Positions 9,887-20,371 of a stretch of 64,000 nucleotides of DNA are shown one piece after another. The stretch comes from Pectobacterium carotovorum. Its GTDB lineage: Bacteria; Pseudomonadota; Gammaproteobacteria; Enterobacterales; Enterobacteriaceae. The stretch spans positions 124,001 through 188,000 of the forward strand of contig NZ_FQWI01000007.1 of NCBI RefSeq assembly GCF_900129615.1. The letters run 5' to 3'. The notes beneath the pieces were generated by a model. It worked only from the letters and a program-made list of their open reading frames with translations. It did no database searches and had not been told where the DNA came from. Each line of letters opens with the position of its first letter. Within the stretch, counting starts at the first letter, position 1. Both the position numbers and the translations under genes were made by a program.

Positions 9887-10624
9887 ATGCCCGTTATTGC
9901 ATTGCAGGGAATTCGCGGAGGCGTAGGCACCACCTCGATCGCCGCTGCACTGGGATGGGCATTCCAACGGCTGGGCGAATCCGCGCTGGTGATTGATTTT
10001 TCGCCGGACAATTTGCTGCGCATTAACTTTAATATGCCGTTTGAACAACGCCGCGGCTGGGCGCGAGCGGAAGCCGACGGCGCGCCGTGGCAAACGGGTG
10101 CCATGCAGTATCTCCCCGGTCTGGATTTTCTGCCGTTTGGTCGCCTGAACACGCAGGAAGTCGCAACGCTTCAACAACATTACCACCAGCACCCCGCACT
10201 CTGGCAAAACAATCTGGCTCAGCTCAATGCGGCGGGTCGTCATCGTTGGATACTGATCGATGTACCGGCGGACAACAGCCCGCTCACGCGACAGGCGTTA
10301 GCCACCGCGAATACCGTTTTTCAGGTGGTGGTGGCCGATGCCAACTGCCATTCACGCTTACATCAGCAGGCGTTGCCACGTCAGTGCCATTTTCTGGTTA
10401 ATCAATTTTCTACTCTCAGCACGCTCCAGCAGGATTTACACCAGCTCTGGCTGCATACGCTGTCACACCTGTTGCCGCTGGTGGTACACCGTGACGAAGC
10501 CTTGGCAGAATCGCTGATGCTGAAACAGCCGCTGGGCGAATGCCGCCCGGATAGCGTGGCAGCGGAAGAGATCATGACGCTGGCAAACTGGTGCCTGATT
10601 CACGTTAAGGAAAGCGGCGTATGA
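9887..10624 (+). CDS. bcsQ: Cellulose biosynthesis ATPase BcsQ (MinD/ParA family)
   Basis: 245-residue SIMIBI-class ATPase that forms a complex with BcsR and BcsE at the pole or membrane and is needed for cellulose secretion. The P-loop reads RGGVGTTS (residues 8-15); the ParA 'signature' lysine is replaced by Arg, as is usual for BcsQ. The switch region LIDVPADNSP follows near residue 124. The stop overlaps the bcsA start (ATGA), indicating coupling. Confidence 0.94.
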   Translation: MPVIALQGIRGGVGTTSIAAALGWAFQRLGESALVIDFSPDNLLRINFNMPFEQRRGWARAEADGAPWQTGAMQYLPGLDFLPFGRLNTQEVATLQQHYHQHPALWQNNLAQLNAAGRHRWILIDVPADNSPLTRQALATANTVFQVVVADANCHSRLHQQALPRQCHFLVNQFSTLSTLQQDLHQLWLHTLSHLLPLVVHRDEALAESLMLKQPLGECRPDSVAAEEIMTLANWCLIHVKESGV

Positions 10625-13320
10625 GCGGGATTCTGCGCCTCTTTCTCGTTCCGCCCGCCAGACAGGCGATACAGCAGCGCTACCGCGGCTATCGCCAGCA
10701 GGGTGCCTCCGCCTTTGCGGCATTTCTCGCCACGCTGTTTGCGATACTCGGCTGGATCTTCCTGCGGCTGGAGTCTGAGGGCTGGCAACAGATTCGCGCG
10801 CAGCGAACCTACTGGTTCCCACACATTTCGCCTCAACGCCCGCGTCCGGCCGATATTCTTCGCTATCTGACGCAGGGGATTTGGCTGCTGACCATCAAAA
10901 ACGGCCAGTTGCCGACATCACGCCGTAATTACTTCTCCGCGCTGCCGCGCTGGCGGCAACGCTACATGAACGCGCAGCAAGCGCTGTTCGCCCGCTTTAG
11001 CCACGCGAATACTGACGATCGCGAAGACCATGAGTCAGGCTCCGCCAAGACGAGCCGCATACAAAGGCTGGTGACAGTGATACTGAGCCTGCTGTGCGCA
11101 GCGCTGGCGCTACTGTGCATCACGCAGCCGTTTGATTTGCTGTCTCAGTTTATTTTTATGGCGCTGCTGTGGGGTATCGCCATGCTCGTTCGCAACATGC
11201 CGGGACGCATGCCGACGCTCATGATGATCGCCCTTTCTTTCACCGTCTCCTGCCGTTATCTGTGGTGGCGCTATACCGAAACGCTGAACTGGGACGATCC
11301 ACTGAGCCTGATCTGCGGCCTGCTGCTGCTGGCGGCGGAAACCTATGCCTGGGTCGTGTTGGTTCTGGGTTATTTCCAGACAATCTGGCCGCTTAACCGT
11401 CACCCGGTTTCGCTGCCGGAAGACAGCAAAACGTGGCCGACCGTCGATCTCATGATCCCGACCTACAATGAACCGTTGAGCGTCGTGAAACCGACGGTGT
11501 ATGCCGCGCTGGGCATCGACTGGCCTAAAGATAAGCTCAATATTTATATTCTGGATGACGGCGGGCGCGCCGAATTTAAAGCCTTCGCAGAAGAAGTCGG
11601 CGTCCATTACATCGCCCGCGTCACGCACGAACATGCCAAAGCCGGGAACATCAACAACGCCCTGAAACAGGCGGAAGGCGAGTTTGTCGCCATTTTCGAC
11701 TGCGACCACATCCCTACCCGCTCTTTCCTGCAATTAACCATGGGCTGGTTCTTCAAAGACAAAAAGCTGGCGATGCTACAAACACCACACCACTTCTTCT
11801 CGCCCGACCCGTTCGAACGCAATCTGGGCCGCTTCCGCCGCACGCCTAATGAAGGCACGCTGTTCTACGGTCTGGTTCAGGACGGCAACGACATGTGGGA
11901 TGCCACGTTCTTCTGCGGTTCCTGCGCCATCCTGCGGCGTAAACCGCTGGATGAGATTGGCGGCATCGCGGTCGAAACGGTAACGGAAGATGCCCACACG
12001 TCGCTGCGCCTGCATCGCCGTGGCTACAGCTCGGCGTATATCCGCATTCCGCAGGCCGCTGGACTGGCGACCGAAAGCCTTTCGGCCCACATCGGGCAAC
12101 GTATTCGCTGGGCGCGCGGGATGGTGCAAATCTTCCGACTGGATAACCCGCTGTTCGGCAAAGGGCTGAAGCTCGGGCAGCGGCTGTGTTATGCCAATGC
12201 CATGATGCACTTTCTGTCTGGTATTCCCCGTCTGATCTTCCTGACCGCACCGCTGGCCTTTCTGCTGCTGCACGCCTACATCATTTTCGCCCCAGCGCTG
12301 GCCATCGCGCTCTACGTGTTGCCGCATATGGTGCACGCCAGCCTGACCAACTCACGCATTCAGGGTCGCTACCGCCACTCTTTCTGGAGTGAGATTTATG
12401 AAACTGTGCTGGCGTGGTACATCGCCCGCCCCACCACCGTGGCCTTGTTTAACCCGCATAAAGGGAAATTCAACGTGACGGCGAAAGGTGGGCTGGTGGA
12501 AGAACAGCATGTCGACTGGGTGATTACGCGGCCTTATCTGGTGCTGGTGCTGCTGAACATCGCCGGAGTGGTGTATGCCGGCTGGCGACTGATTTACGGG
12601 CCGCCGGAAGAGATCATGACGGTGCTCATCAGTCTGCTCTGGGTCATGTACAACATGACTATTTTAGGCGGAGCCGTCGCGGTTGCCGTAGAAGCCAAGC
12701 AGGTGCGTCAGGCACACCGGGTGGAGATGTCGATGTCCGCCGCCATCCTCCGTGCCGATGGACATCTTTTCCCCTGCGTGCTGCGTGACTATTCCGATGG
12801 CGGTGTCGGTGTTGAAGCCCGCGAATCAGGCATTCTTCAGGTCGGGGACAACGTCTCGCTGTTGCTAAAACGCGGTCAGCAGGAGTACGCCTTCCCGTTC
12901 AGCGTCACCCGCGCGTTCGACAACAAAATTGGCCTGCGCATGACCAACCTGACCATCCGCCAGCATATTGATTTCATTCAATGTACGTTTGCCCGCGCCG
13001 ACACCTGGGCGCTCTGGCAAGACAGCTTCCCGCAGGATAAACCGGTCGAAAGTCTGGTTGATGTGCTGGCTCTCGGCTTTCGCGGCTACCTGCGTCTGGC
13101 CGATTACGCGCCGCCAGTCATACGCAACATTATCCTGGCCTTCCTCAACACCGTGGTGTGGGTGGTGTCATTCATCCCGCGCTATGTGGGGAAACGCCCC
13201 GTAACAGCCCCGCCGGGCGCTGCGCTACCGGAAAAAGCCGTACATCAGGGCAAGACGCCGTCTGCCCATGAAACGCGATTTGCACAAGAGAACCTGTTTA
13301 CAGAAAAGACAGTGGCTTGA
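10621..13320 (+). CDS. bcsA: Cellulose synthase catalytic subunit BcsA
   Basis: 899-residue GT2-family inner-membrane enzyme that polymerises UDP-glucose into beta-1,4-glucan and threads it through its own membrane channel. The glycosyltransferase motifs are present in order: DDGG, DCDH, TED and QRIRW. The C-terminal PilZ domain has RQAHR (about residues 696-700) and DYSDGG, the c-di-GMP-binding pair, so the enzyme should be c-di-GMP activated. A longer N-terminal region with extra helices is typical of the enteric type II system. It overlaps bcsQ by 4 bases. Confidence 0.97.
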   Translation: MSGILRLFLVPPARQAIQQRYRGYRQQGASAFAAFLATLFAILGWIFLRLESEGWQQIRAQRTYWFPHISPQRPRPADILRYLTQGIWLLTIKNGQLPTSRRNYFSALPRWRQRYMNAQQALFARFSHANTDDREDHESGSAKTSRIQRLVTVILSLLCAALALLCITQPFDLLSQFIFMALLWGIAMLVRNMPGRMPTLMMIALSFTVSCRYLWWRYTETLNWDDPLSLICGLLLLAAETYAWVVLVLGYFQTIWPLNRHPVSLPEDSKTWPTVDLMIPTYNEPLSVVKPTVYAALGIDWPKDKLNIYILDDGGRAEFKAFAEEVGVHYIARVTHEHAKAGNINNALKQAEGEFVAIFDCDHIPTRSFLQLTMGWFFKDKKLAMLQTPHHFFSPDPFERNLGRFRRTPNEGTLFYGLVQDGNDMWDATFFCGSCAILRRKPLDEIGGIAVETVTEDAHTSLRLHRRGYSSAYIRIPQAAGLATESLSAHIGQRIRWARGMVQIFRLDNPLFGKGLKLGQRLCYANAMMHFLSGIPRLIFLTAPLAFLLLHAYIIFAPALAIALYVLPHMVHASLTNSRIQGRYRHSFWSEIYETVLAWYIARPTTVALFNPHKGKFNVTAKGGLVEEQHVDWVITRPYLVLVLLNIAGVVYAGWRLIYGPPEEIMTVLISLLWVMYNMTILGGAVAVAVEAKQVRQAHRVEMSMSAAILRADGHLFPCVLRDYSDGGVGVEARESGILQVGDNVSLLLKRGQQEYAFPFSVTRAFDNKIGLRMTNLTIRQHIDFIQCTFARADTWALWQDSFPQDKPVESLVDVLALGFRGYLRLADYAPPVIRNIILAFLNTVVWVVSFIPRYVGKRPVTAPPGAALPEKAVHQGKTPSAHETRFAQENLFTEKTVA

Positions 13321-13394
13321 TTGCCATTCACAGGCCGTGATCAACGGTCTTTCTCCCGACAATGAGAAAGGCCCTTAACATTGATGATGACACG

Positions 13395-15722
13395 ATGACG
13401 AAAAAAATAATCTGGTTCACCGCATTGGCTTTAGGCGTCAGCTCATTATCTCAGGCTGTCACCGCGCCGCACGCACAAACACCGGCCACGGGGGACGCGC
13501 CCCTGCCGCCCGCCAACGCTGCCACCGCAGCGCCAGCGACGACGATGCCAGCGATTCCTCTGGCGCAACCAGCGACCAACGCCGCCGTGCGCAACGTGGT
13601 GATGCCTTTTGCGCAAATCGCGCCTGCGCCAGGCACCTTTGCGCTGCGCGGTGTTGATCCCAACGGGCAGATTGAGTTCGGCGTTCGCAGCGACGAAGTA
13701 GTCACACAGGCGTCGCTCGACCTCGAATTTACCCCATCACCGGCGCTGATCCCCACCGAGTCGCATATCAAGGTTTACCTGAACAATGAGCTCATGGGCG
13801 TCACCACGATTAGCAAAGAGCAGATGGGGAAATCCAACCGCGTCCGCATGCCTATCGATCCGCGCTACATCACGGACTTTAACCGCCTGCAATTGGTGTT
13901 CGTCGGCCATTATCAGAACATCTGCGAAAACCCAGCCAGCACCAGCCTGTGGTTGGATGTCAGCAAAGCCAGCGCGCTCAACCTGCAATTCCAGAAGCTG
14001 ACGCTGAAGGACGATCTGTCGCCGTTCCCTGCGCCGTTTTTTGACAGCCGCGATACCCGCCCACTAACGCTGCCCATCGTCTTTGCCGACCAGCCGGATC
14101 TGGTGCAACAGCGTGCCGCCGCGGTGCTCGCATCGTGGTTTGGCAGCAAAGCACAATGGCGCGGGCAGTCTTTCCCTGCCCTCTTCAACCAACTGCCAAA
14201 TAGTCACGGTATTGTGTTCGCGACCAACGAGAAACGGCCGGATTTCCTGCGTGATACTCCCGCTGTGAACGGACCAACGGTATCGATCATCAGCCACCCT
14301 AACGATCCTCACATTAAGCTGTTGCTGGTTCAGGGGCGTGATGACAATGAACTGTTTACCGCCGTGCAGGGCATCGCACAGGGGAACCCGCTGTTCCGTG
14401 GGCAAAGCGTCACCATCGATAAGGTCGAACAGCTCGCCCCACGCCAGCCATATGATGCGCCAAACTGGGTGCGCACCGATCGCCCCATGACCTTCGCCGA
14501 ACTCCAGCAATATAACGAACAGCTGCAAACCGACGGTATCGTGCCCCGGCCGATTTCGCTGACCATGAACCTGCCGCCCGACCTGTTCCTGATCCGCAGT
14601 CAGGGCATCGATATGCGCCTGAAATATCGCTACACCGCACCACAGGTTCAGGATGGTTCACGCCTGAGCATCAACCTGAACAACCAGTTCGTACAGGCCT
14701 TCTCGCTGGCACCGGAGCAGGACCAGAATTCCTTGTTGATGCGCCTGCCGCTCACGCAGGGGCTATGGGATTCCGACAAGAGCCTGTCCATTCCGGCGCT
14801 GAAACTGGGCACCACCAACCAGCTGCGCTTTGATTTCAACTACACCACGCTGCTCTCCAGCGGCACAGCCGACCGCTGCGAAACCTATACGCCAGTCGTC
14901 AATCACGCCGTCATCGACAGCAATTCGACGATTAACTTCTCTGGCTATCGTCACTTTATGGCGATGCCGGATCTGCGTGCCTTTGCCAATGCGGGCTACC
15001 CGTTCAGCCGACTGGCTGACCTGTCACAAACGCTGGTGCTGGTGAACAAACAGCCACAACCGGCTCAGGTCAGCGCCATGCTGAACGCCATCGGTAACAT
15101 TGGGTCGCAAACGGGCTACCCGGCGTTAGCGGTGCAGCTCAGCGATGACTGGACGCAAATAGATAAGCAGGACCGCGATATTCTGATGATCGGCGCTATC
15201 CCGCCAGAGCTGCACGACAACAGCAAAATCAACCTGCTAGTCGAGCAAACGCAAAGTTGGATCAAGCAGCCAACACGCCAGACCGCGATCCCAGATATGA
15301 GCTCACCCGCATCTGACGCGACGCCAGACAGCAAAACCACCGTCAGCGGTAACGGCGCGATGTCAGCCATTATCGGCTTCCAGTCTCCGTATCACGACCA
15401 GCGCAGCGTGGTCGCCCTGCTGGCCGACAGTCCACAGGGTTATACGCTGCTCAACAACGCGCTGATCGACAGCGAAAAAAGAGCCTCGCTGTTCGGCTCC
15501 GTTTCCGTCATCCGCGAATCGGGTATCAATAATCTGCGCGTCGGTGAGGTTTACTACGTCGGTCACCTGCCGTGGTGGGAACGTATCTGGCACGCCTTGG
15601 CGCAGCATCCCATCTGGCTGGCGATCATATCGACCCTTACCGTCATTATTGTTGCCTGGCTGTTGTGGCGTGGCCTGAAATTCTTCAGTCGCCGTCGCCT
15701 GTCGCCGGATGAGAGGGACTAA
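13395..15722 (+). CDS. bcsB: Cellulose synthase periplasmic subunit BcsB
   Basis: About 775 residues: signal peptide (MTKKIIWFTALALGV...), a low-complexity Ala/Pro linker, alternating carbohydrate-binding and flavodoxin-like domains, and a C-terminal membrane anchor (about residues 740-765) that packs against BcsA. BcsB guides the glucan across the periplasm. The frame opens at 13362; the ATG at 13395 is chosen because the signal peptide begins there, though neither start has an ideally spaced ribosome site, so 13362 remains possible. It lies 75 bases after bcsA. Confidence 0.93.
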   Translation: MTKKIIWFTALALGVSSLSQAVTAPHAQTPATGDAPLPPANAATAAPATTMPAIPLAQPATNAAVRNVVMPFAQIAPAPGTFALRGVDPNGQIEFGVRSDEVVTQASLDLEFTPSPALIPTESHIKVYLNNELMGVTTISKEQMGKSNRVRMPIDPRYITDFNRLQLVFVGHYQNICENPASTSLWLDVSKASALNLQFQKLTLKDDLSPFPAPFFDSRDTRPLTLPIVFADQPDLVQQRAAAVLASWFGSKAQWRGQSFPALFNQLPNSHGIVFATNEKRPDFLRDTPAVNGPTVSIISHPNDPHIKLLLVQGRDDNELFTAVQGIAQGNPLFRGQSVTIDKVEQLAPRQPYDAPNWVRTDRPMTFAELQQYNEQLQTDGIVPRPISLTMNLPPDLFLIRSQGIDMRLKYRYTAPQVQDGSRLSINLNNQFVQAFSLAPEQDQNSLLMRLPLTQGLWDSDKSLSIPALKLGTTNQLRFDFNYTTLLSSGTADRCETYTPVVNHAVIDSNSTINFSGYRHFMAMPDLRAFANAGYPFSRLADLSQTLVLVNKQPQPAQVSAMLNAIGNIGSQTGYPALAVQLSDDWTQIDKQDRDILMIGAIPPELHDNSKINLLVEQTQSWIKQPTRQTAIPDMSSPASDATPDSKTTVSGNGAMSAIIGFQSPYHDQRSVVALLADSPQGYTLLNNALIDSEKRASLFGSVSVIRESGINNLRVGEVYYVGHLPWWERIWHALAQHPIWLAIISTLTVIIVAWLLWRGLKFFSRRRLSPDERD

Positions 15723-15728
15723 CGCACC

Positions 15729-16844
15729 ATGCCACGCGTGCTGCGCTACCTGATCCCCACGCTGCTGTGGCTATGGACTTCCCTGGCCACCGCCGCTGTC
15801 TGCGACTGGCCAGCCTGGGAGCAGTACAAGCAGTATTACATCAGCGCGGAAGGACGGGTGATTGATACCTCAACACCCAACAAAATCACCACGTCCGAAG
15901 GGCAAAGCTACGCCCTATTCTTTGCGCTGGTCGCCAACGATCGCGTGATGTTTGATCGTCTTCTGAAATGGACGGAAGACAACCTGTCCGCAGGCGATTT
16001 GAGTGCTCATCTGCCCGCCTGGCTGTGGGGAGAGAACACGGATAAGCAGTGGACGGTGCTGGATCCGAACTCGGCTTCCGATGCCGATCTGTGGATTGCC
16101 TATAACCTGCTTGAAGCTGGCCGACTGTGGAAAGAAGCGCGCTATGAGAAACTGGGCACCGCGCTGCTCGCACGCATCGCCAAAGAAGAGGTGGTGACGA
16201 TTCCGGGACTGGGCGTGATGCTATTGCCCGGCAAAGTGGGCTTCGCAGAGAAAGAGAGCTGGCGCTTGAACCCGAGCTACCTTCCGCCACAGCTGCTGGC
16301 TCGATTTGCTCCGCTGGGTGAGAAATGGAAAGCGATGCAGCGCACCACACAGCGCCTGCTGTTGGAAACCGCACCGAAAGGGTTCTCGCCTGATTGGGTC
16401 ATCTGGCAAAAAGACAAAGGCTGGCAGCCCGATACCACCAAACCCAATGTCGGCAGCTATGACGCCATCCGCGTCTACCTGTGGGCGGGGATGATGGCCG
16501 ACAGCAGTAGAGGGAAAACCGATTTGCTCAAACAGTTTCAGCCGATGATTCAACAGACAATCCAGCAAGGGCTACCGCCCGAAAAAGCGGACACCGCGAC
16601 AGGTGCCGTCACCGGACAGGGATCGGTAGGCTTTTCCGCCTCACTGCTTCCGATGCTATCCCGTCAGACAGATGCGCTGGCCGCCCAGCGACAGCGGCTC
16701 GCCGCCAATCCACCGGGTGACGATGCGTATTTCTCTGCTTCTCTGACACTCTTTGGTCAGGGATGGGATCAGAAGCGCTATCGCTTCACTTCACAAGGCC
16801 AACTCTTACCGTCTCGGGGCAGCCAATGCACAACAACACCGTAA
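15729..16844 (+). CDS. bcsZ: Periplasmic endo-1,4-glucanase BcsZ (GH8)
   Basis: 371 residues with a signal peptide ending near TAA/AVC (residues 21-24). The family 8 glycoside hydrolase motif TSEGQSY (about residues 54-60) carries the proton-donor Glu, and VGSYDAIRVYLWAG holds a conserved active-site Asp. It trims misplaced cellulose chains and is needed for good cellulose output. It starts 6 bases after bcsB and overlaps bcsC by 19 bases. Confidence 0.95.
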   Translation: MPRVLRYLIPTLLWLWTSLATAAVCDWPAWEQYKQYYISAEGRVIDTSTPNKITTSEGQSYALFFALVANDRVMFDRLLKWTEDNLSAGDLSAHLPAWLWGENTDKQWTVLDPNSASDADLWIAYNLLEAGRLWKEARYEKLGTALLARIAKEEVVTIPGLGVMLLPGKVGFAEKESWRLNPSYLPPQLLARFAPLGEKWKAMQRTTQRLLLETAPKGFSPDWVIWQKDKGWQPDTTKPNVGSYDAIRVYLWAGMMADSSRGKTDLLKQFQPMIQQTIQQGLPPEKADTATGAVTGQGSVGFSASLLPMLSRQTDALAAQRQRLAANPPGDDAYFSASLTLFGQGWDQKRYRFTSQGQLLPSRGSQCTTTP

Positions 16845-19800
16845 ACTGGCTGCGCTTCCTCCCGTTATTGCTGGTTGCTGCGCCGCAGGCATACAGCGCA
16901 GAAACCGCGTCACCAGAGCAATTTCTGATGGAACAGGTGCGTCTGGGAGAAGCCAGCAACAAAGACGATCTCGTCCGCCAGTCGCTCTATCGGCTGGAAC
17001 TTATCGACCCGGATAACCCCGAGGTTATCGCTGCCAGATTACGGCTGGTGCTGCGTCAAGGCGATCAGGCGCAGGCACGCCAGCAGTTAGAAAAACTGAA
17101 GGCTGTGGCACCCGACTCCACGCTTTATCGTCAGGCTGAAATGACGCTGGCGCTGACACAGGAAGCCGCACGTCAACAATTACAGCAGGCGCGTTTGCTG
17201 TCTACCGCCGGGCGTTACGCGGAAGCCAAAGCGCAGTACGACACGCTCTTTCACGGCGAGCCGCCCACGCTCGATCTCGCCGTGGAGTATTGGCGTCTGG
17301 TTTCTCGTTTACCGAATCAGGAACCCGTCGCGATTAAGCAACTGGAAGCACTGGATCAGGTTTACCCTGACAACGTCCCGCTGCGCATGGCGCTGTCACG
17401 CCTGCTCTTCAGTCAGGACCGCAACGAGCAGGCCTACCCTTTACTGCAACAGCTGTCTAACGATCCCGTCGGACGCAGTCAGGCCGCATCGCTATGGCTG
17501 GAAATTATTGGCCGGATGCCCGTCACGTCGCAGAGCGTGGCGGAACTCAACCGTTTCCTGACCGTATTCAAAGACGGCGAACAGGCAGAAACCGCGCGTA
17601 AAGAGCTCAACCGCCAGCAGGGAATGATGGCCGATCCCACCTATCAGGCGCGCCTTCGCGGTCTGGCACAGGTTGAAAGCGGTGGCGGCAACAGTGCCAC
17701 GCTCAATGAACTGAATAAAGCACTGACCGCCACGCCAAACGATCCTGAACTGATCGGCGCAGTGGGTCTGGTTTACCTGCGTGCAGGCGATCGGGCAAAA
17801 GCGCTGGTACAGTTCCAGAAAGCATTGCAGGCGGATACTGATCGCCTCAACAGCGGTAAATGGGAAGGGCTCATCCAAAGCACGCAATATTGGAACACGA
17901 TTGCGGAAGGCGACAACGCGCTGAAAGCCAACAACCTACCGCTGGCGCGGCAGAAATATCAGCAGGCACGCCAGATGGATAACACCAACGCCTATGCGCT
18001 AATTGGTCTGGGGGATGTCGCCGTTGCCAGTAAGAATGATGCCGCCGCCCAGCCGCTCTATCAGCAGGCCTTGCACCTTGAACCCGGCAACGACAACGCC
18101 TTGCGCGGCCTGGTCGGCATTTATCAGCGGCAGTCGCCGGAAAAAGCACTCGCTTACCTCAACGGCCTGTCACCCAGCCAGCAGAATGCGATGCGGGAGC
18201 CGCTTGCCGCACTGCGGCTCGATATCCTGAAACAGCAGGCGGATCGGCTTTTAGAACAGCAGCAGTGGGCGCAGGCGGAGGAGAAGTATCGTCAGGCGAA
18301 CCAGCAGGATCCGAACGATGTGTGGCTGGCCTATCGCTATGCACAGACGCTGCGCCAGTTAGGAAAAACGCAGCAGGCGGACAGCGTGGTACAGCGTGCG
18401 ACGTCCATACCCCCGACCAGCGCGGAAAAGAATTACGTTTACTCACTTTACCTGTCATCGACCAATCGCGATGAGCAAGCACTCGCTCACATGAACACGC
18501 TTCCCGCAGCGCAGTGGAGCGACGATATGCGCGACTTATCTCAGCGTTTGACGATGCAAACCACGCTGGCTAAAGCGGAAGCAATACGCGACGCGGATGA
18601 CGAATCCGCCGCTATCGCTTTCCTCCGCCAGCAACCGGCTGACACTCGCATCGATCTCCTGCTGGCAGACTGGGCGCTGGCTCGGGGTGAATACGCTACG
18701 GCGCTGGCAGATTATCAGCGCATCCGCACGCGAGAGCCGCAGAACCCCGATGCGCAACTGGGTGAAATCGATGCGTTTATCGCGCAGGGCCAGCAAGATG
18801 ACGCACGCCAGCGCCTGAACCAGCTTCCAATGCAGGCTGCTGATACGTTCAATGCGCAGCGCCGCGTCGCCAATGCCTGGCAAGCCGTCGGGGATCCGCA
18901 AAAATCGACGGCGCTTTTCCGCCAGCTAAAAATCGACGCGCAGAAAGAACCTGTCGGTCAGACCAAGGCTCTGGTCTATCGCGATGCGGCACGCGTTGAA
19001 CAACAGCAATCTCAGCCTGAACAGGCACAGCAGGACTATAAACAGGCAATGGTCGCCAGCGGCATCACGCCCGCTCTGCCGCAAAGCGACGATGACTATA
19101 CCCGGCTGACACGCAATCAGGTAGGGGACGACTGGCTGCAACGCAGCATCCGTGCCGATGCCGCGGACCTGTACCGCAAGCAAGATATTACCGTCACCCT
19201 TGACCACGATTACGGGAGTTCGAGCGGTACCGGCGGCGTTTCCGACCTGAGCGCCCACGACACCATGTTGCAGATAGAGATGCCGCTGTACGACGGCCGC
19301 GCCTTCTTCCGCACCGATACCGTACAGATGAACGCCGGCTCCTTCTCAGCGGACAGCAACGGTGCCTACCGGGAAACCTTCGGCACCTGCGCCACGCAGG
19401 ACTGCTTCGACGGCAAATCGCAGAAAGCCACCGGCACCAGCGTCGCCGCAGGCTGGAAGAACGATCGCTGGTCAGCAGACATCGGCACCACGCCGCTCGG
19501 CTTCGACGTGGTCGACGTTGTCGGCGGCGCAAGCTACAGCGGTGACTGGCGGCAAATCGGTTGGACCGCGACGGCATCGCGCCGCCCCATCTCCAGCTCA
19601 TTACTCGCCTTCGGCGGCACCAAAGACCCAGGCACTGGCATTACCTGGGGCGGCGTGCGTGCGACGGGCGTCAGCCTCGGGCTGAGCTACGATCGGGGCG
19701 AAGCGCACGGCGTCTGGAGTGATTTCAGCGTCCACCAGATTACGGGCAAAAACGTGGCCGATAATGACCGCGCCCGCGCGATGGCAGGTTATTACTACAA

Positions 19801-20305
19801 GCTGATTAACGAGGATAACCGACGCGTCACGGTCGGCCTGAACAGCATGTGGTGGCGTTACCAGAAGGATCTCAGCGGTTACTCGCTCGGTCAGGGCGGC
19901 TACTACAGCCCGCAGCAGTACTTCTCGCTGGGCGTGCCGGTGAACTATCGGCAGCGGACGGAAAACTGGTCGTGGGAACTCGGCGGATCGCTGTCGTGGT
20001 CACGTTCCTCCACGAAAGATCAGCGGCGCTATCCACTGGTCGGCCTGCTTGGCAACGCTGCGATCACCGACAGAGACGCCATCGAAGAAGGCAGCAGCAG
20101 TTCCGGCTTCGGCTATACGGCGCGCGCCATCGTCGAACGCCGCCTCAGCTCACACTGGACGCTGGGTGTCGGTATCGACATTCAGCAAGCGAAGGACTAC
20201 ACCCCAAGTCACGGCCTCATCTACCTACGCTACTCCGCCTCCGGCTGGCAAGGCGATCTCGACAGCCCACCGCAGCCGCTAACGCCTTACGCGGACTTTA
20301 AGTGA
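16826..20305 (+). CDS. bcsC: Cellulose export outer-membrane protein BcsC
   Basis: About 1159 residues: signal peptide, a long stack of TPR repeats through roughly residue 760, then a C-terminal beta-barrel (about 800-1159) rich in alternating aromatic strands and ending in an aromatic residue near the terminus. The barrel is the outer-membrane pore for cellulose. The frame opens at 16763 inside bcsZ, but the ATG at 16826 is followed at once by a signal-peptide-like sequence, giving a 19-base overlap with bcsZ. Last gene of the plus-strand operon. Confidence 0.94.
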   Translation: MHNNTVNWLRFLPLLLVAAPQAYSAETASPEQFLMEQVRLGEASNKDDLVRQSLYRLELIDPDNPEVIAARLRLVLRQGDQAQARQQLEKLKAVAPDSTLYRQAEMTLALTQEAARQQLQQARLLSTAGRYAEAKAQYDTLFHGEPPTLDLAVEYWRLVSRLPNQEPVAIKQLEALDQVYPDNVPLRMALSRLLFSQDRNEQAYPLLQQLSNDPVGRSQAASLWLEIIGRMPVTSQSVAELNRFLTVFKDGEQAETARKELNRQQGMMADPTYQARLRGLAQVESGGGNSATLNELNKALTATPNDPELIGAVGLVYLRAGDRAKALVQFQKALQADTDRLNSGKWEGLIQSTQYWNTIAEGDNALKANNLPLARQKYQQARQMDNTNAYALIGLGDVAVASKNDAAAQPLYQQALHLEPGNDNALRGLVGIYQRQSPEKALAYLNGLSPSQQNAMREPLAALRLDILKQQADRLLEQQQWAQAEEKYRQANQQDPNDVWLAYRYAQTLRQLGKTQQADSVVQRATSIPPTSAEKNYVYSLYLSSTNRDEQALAHMNTLPAAQWSDDMRDLSQRLTMQTTLAKAEAIRDADDESAAIAFLRQQPADTRIDLLLADWALARGEYATALADYQRIRTREPQNPDAQLGEIDAFIAQGQQDDARQRLNQLPMQAADTFNAQRRVANAWQAVGDPQKSTALFRQLKIDAQKEPVGQTKALVYRDAARVEQQQSQPEQAQQDYKQAMVASGITPALPQSDDDYTRLTRNQVGDDWLQRSIRADAADLYRKQDITVTLDHDYGSSSGTGGVSDLSAHDTMLQIEMPLYDGRAFFRTDTVQMNAGSFSADSNGAYRETFGTCATQDCFDGKSQKATGTSVAAGWKNDRWSADIGTTPLGFDVVDVVGGASYSGDWRQIGWTATASRRPISSSLLAFGGTKDPGTGITWGGVRATGVSLGLSYDRGEAHGVWSDFSVHQITGKNVADNDRARAMAGYYYKLINEDNRRVTVGLNSMWWRYQKDLSGYSLGQGGYYSPQQYFSLGVPVNYRQRTENWSWELGGSLSWSRSSTKDQRRYPLVGLLGNAAITDRDAIEEGSSSSGFGYTARAIVERRLSSHWTLGVGIDIQQAKDYTPSHGLIYLRYSASGWQGDLDSPPQPLTPYADFK

Positions 20306-20312
20306 CAGCATC

Positions 20313-20338
20313 AGGCGAGGTGCAGAACCTCGCCTTTG
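20313..20338 (+). terminator. Probable terminator after bcsC
   Basis: An 8-bp inverted repeat, aggcgagg / cctcgcct, with a 7-base loop and a short T-run lies directly after the bcsC stop. Confidence 0.7.
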
Positions 20339-20371
20339 CCTCGAATACTTCACAATATTTCAGAACACGGC

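Noticed and set aside
9887-10624. Missing ParA signature lysine in BcsQ as a defect
   Set aside because: The RGGVGTT form is normal for the BcsQ family.
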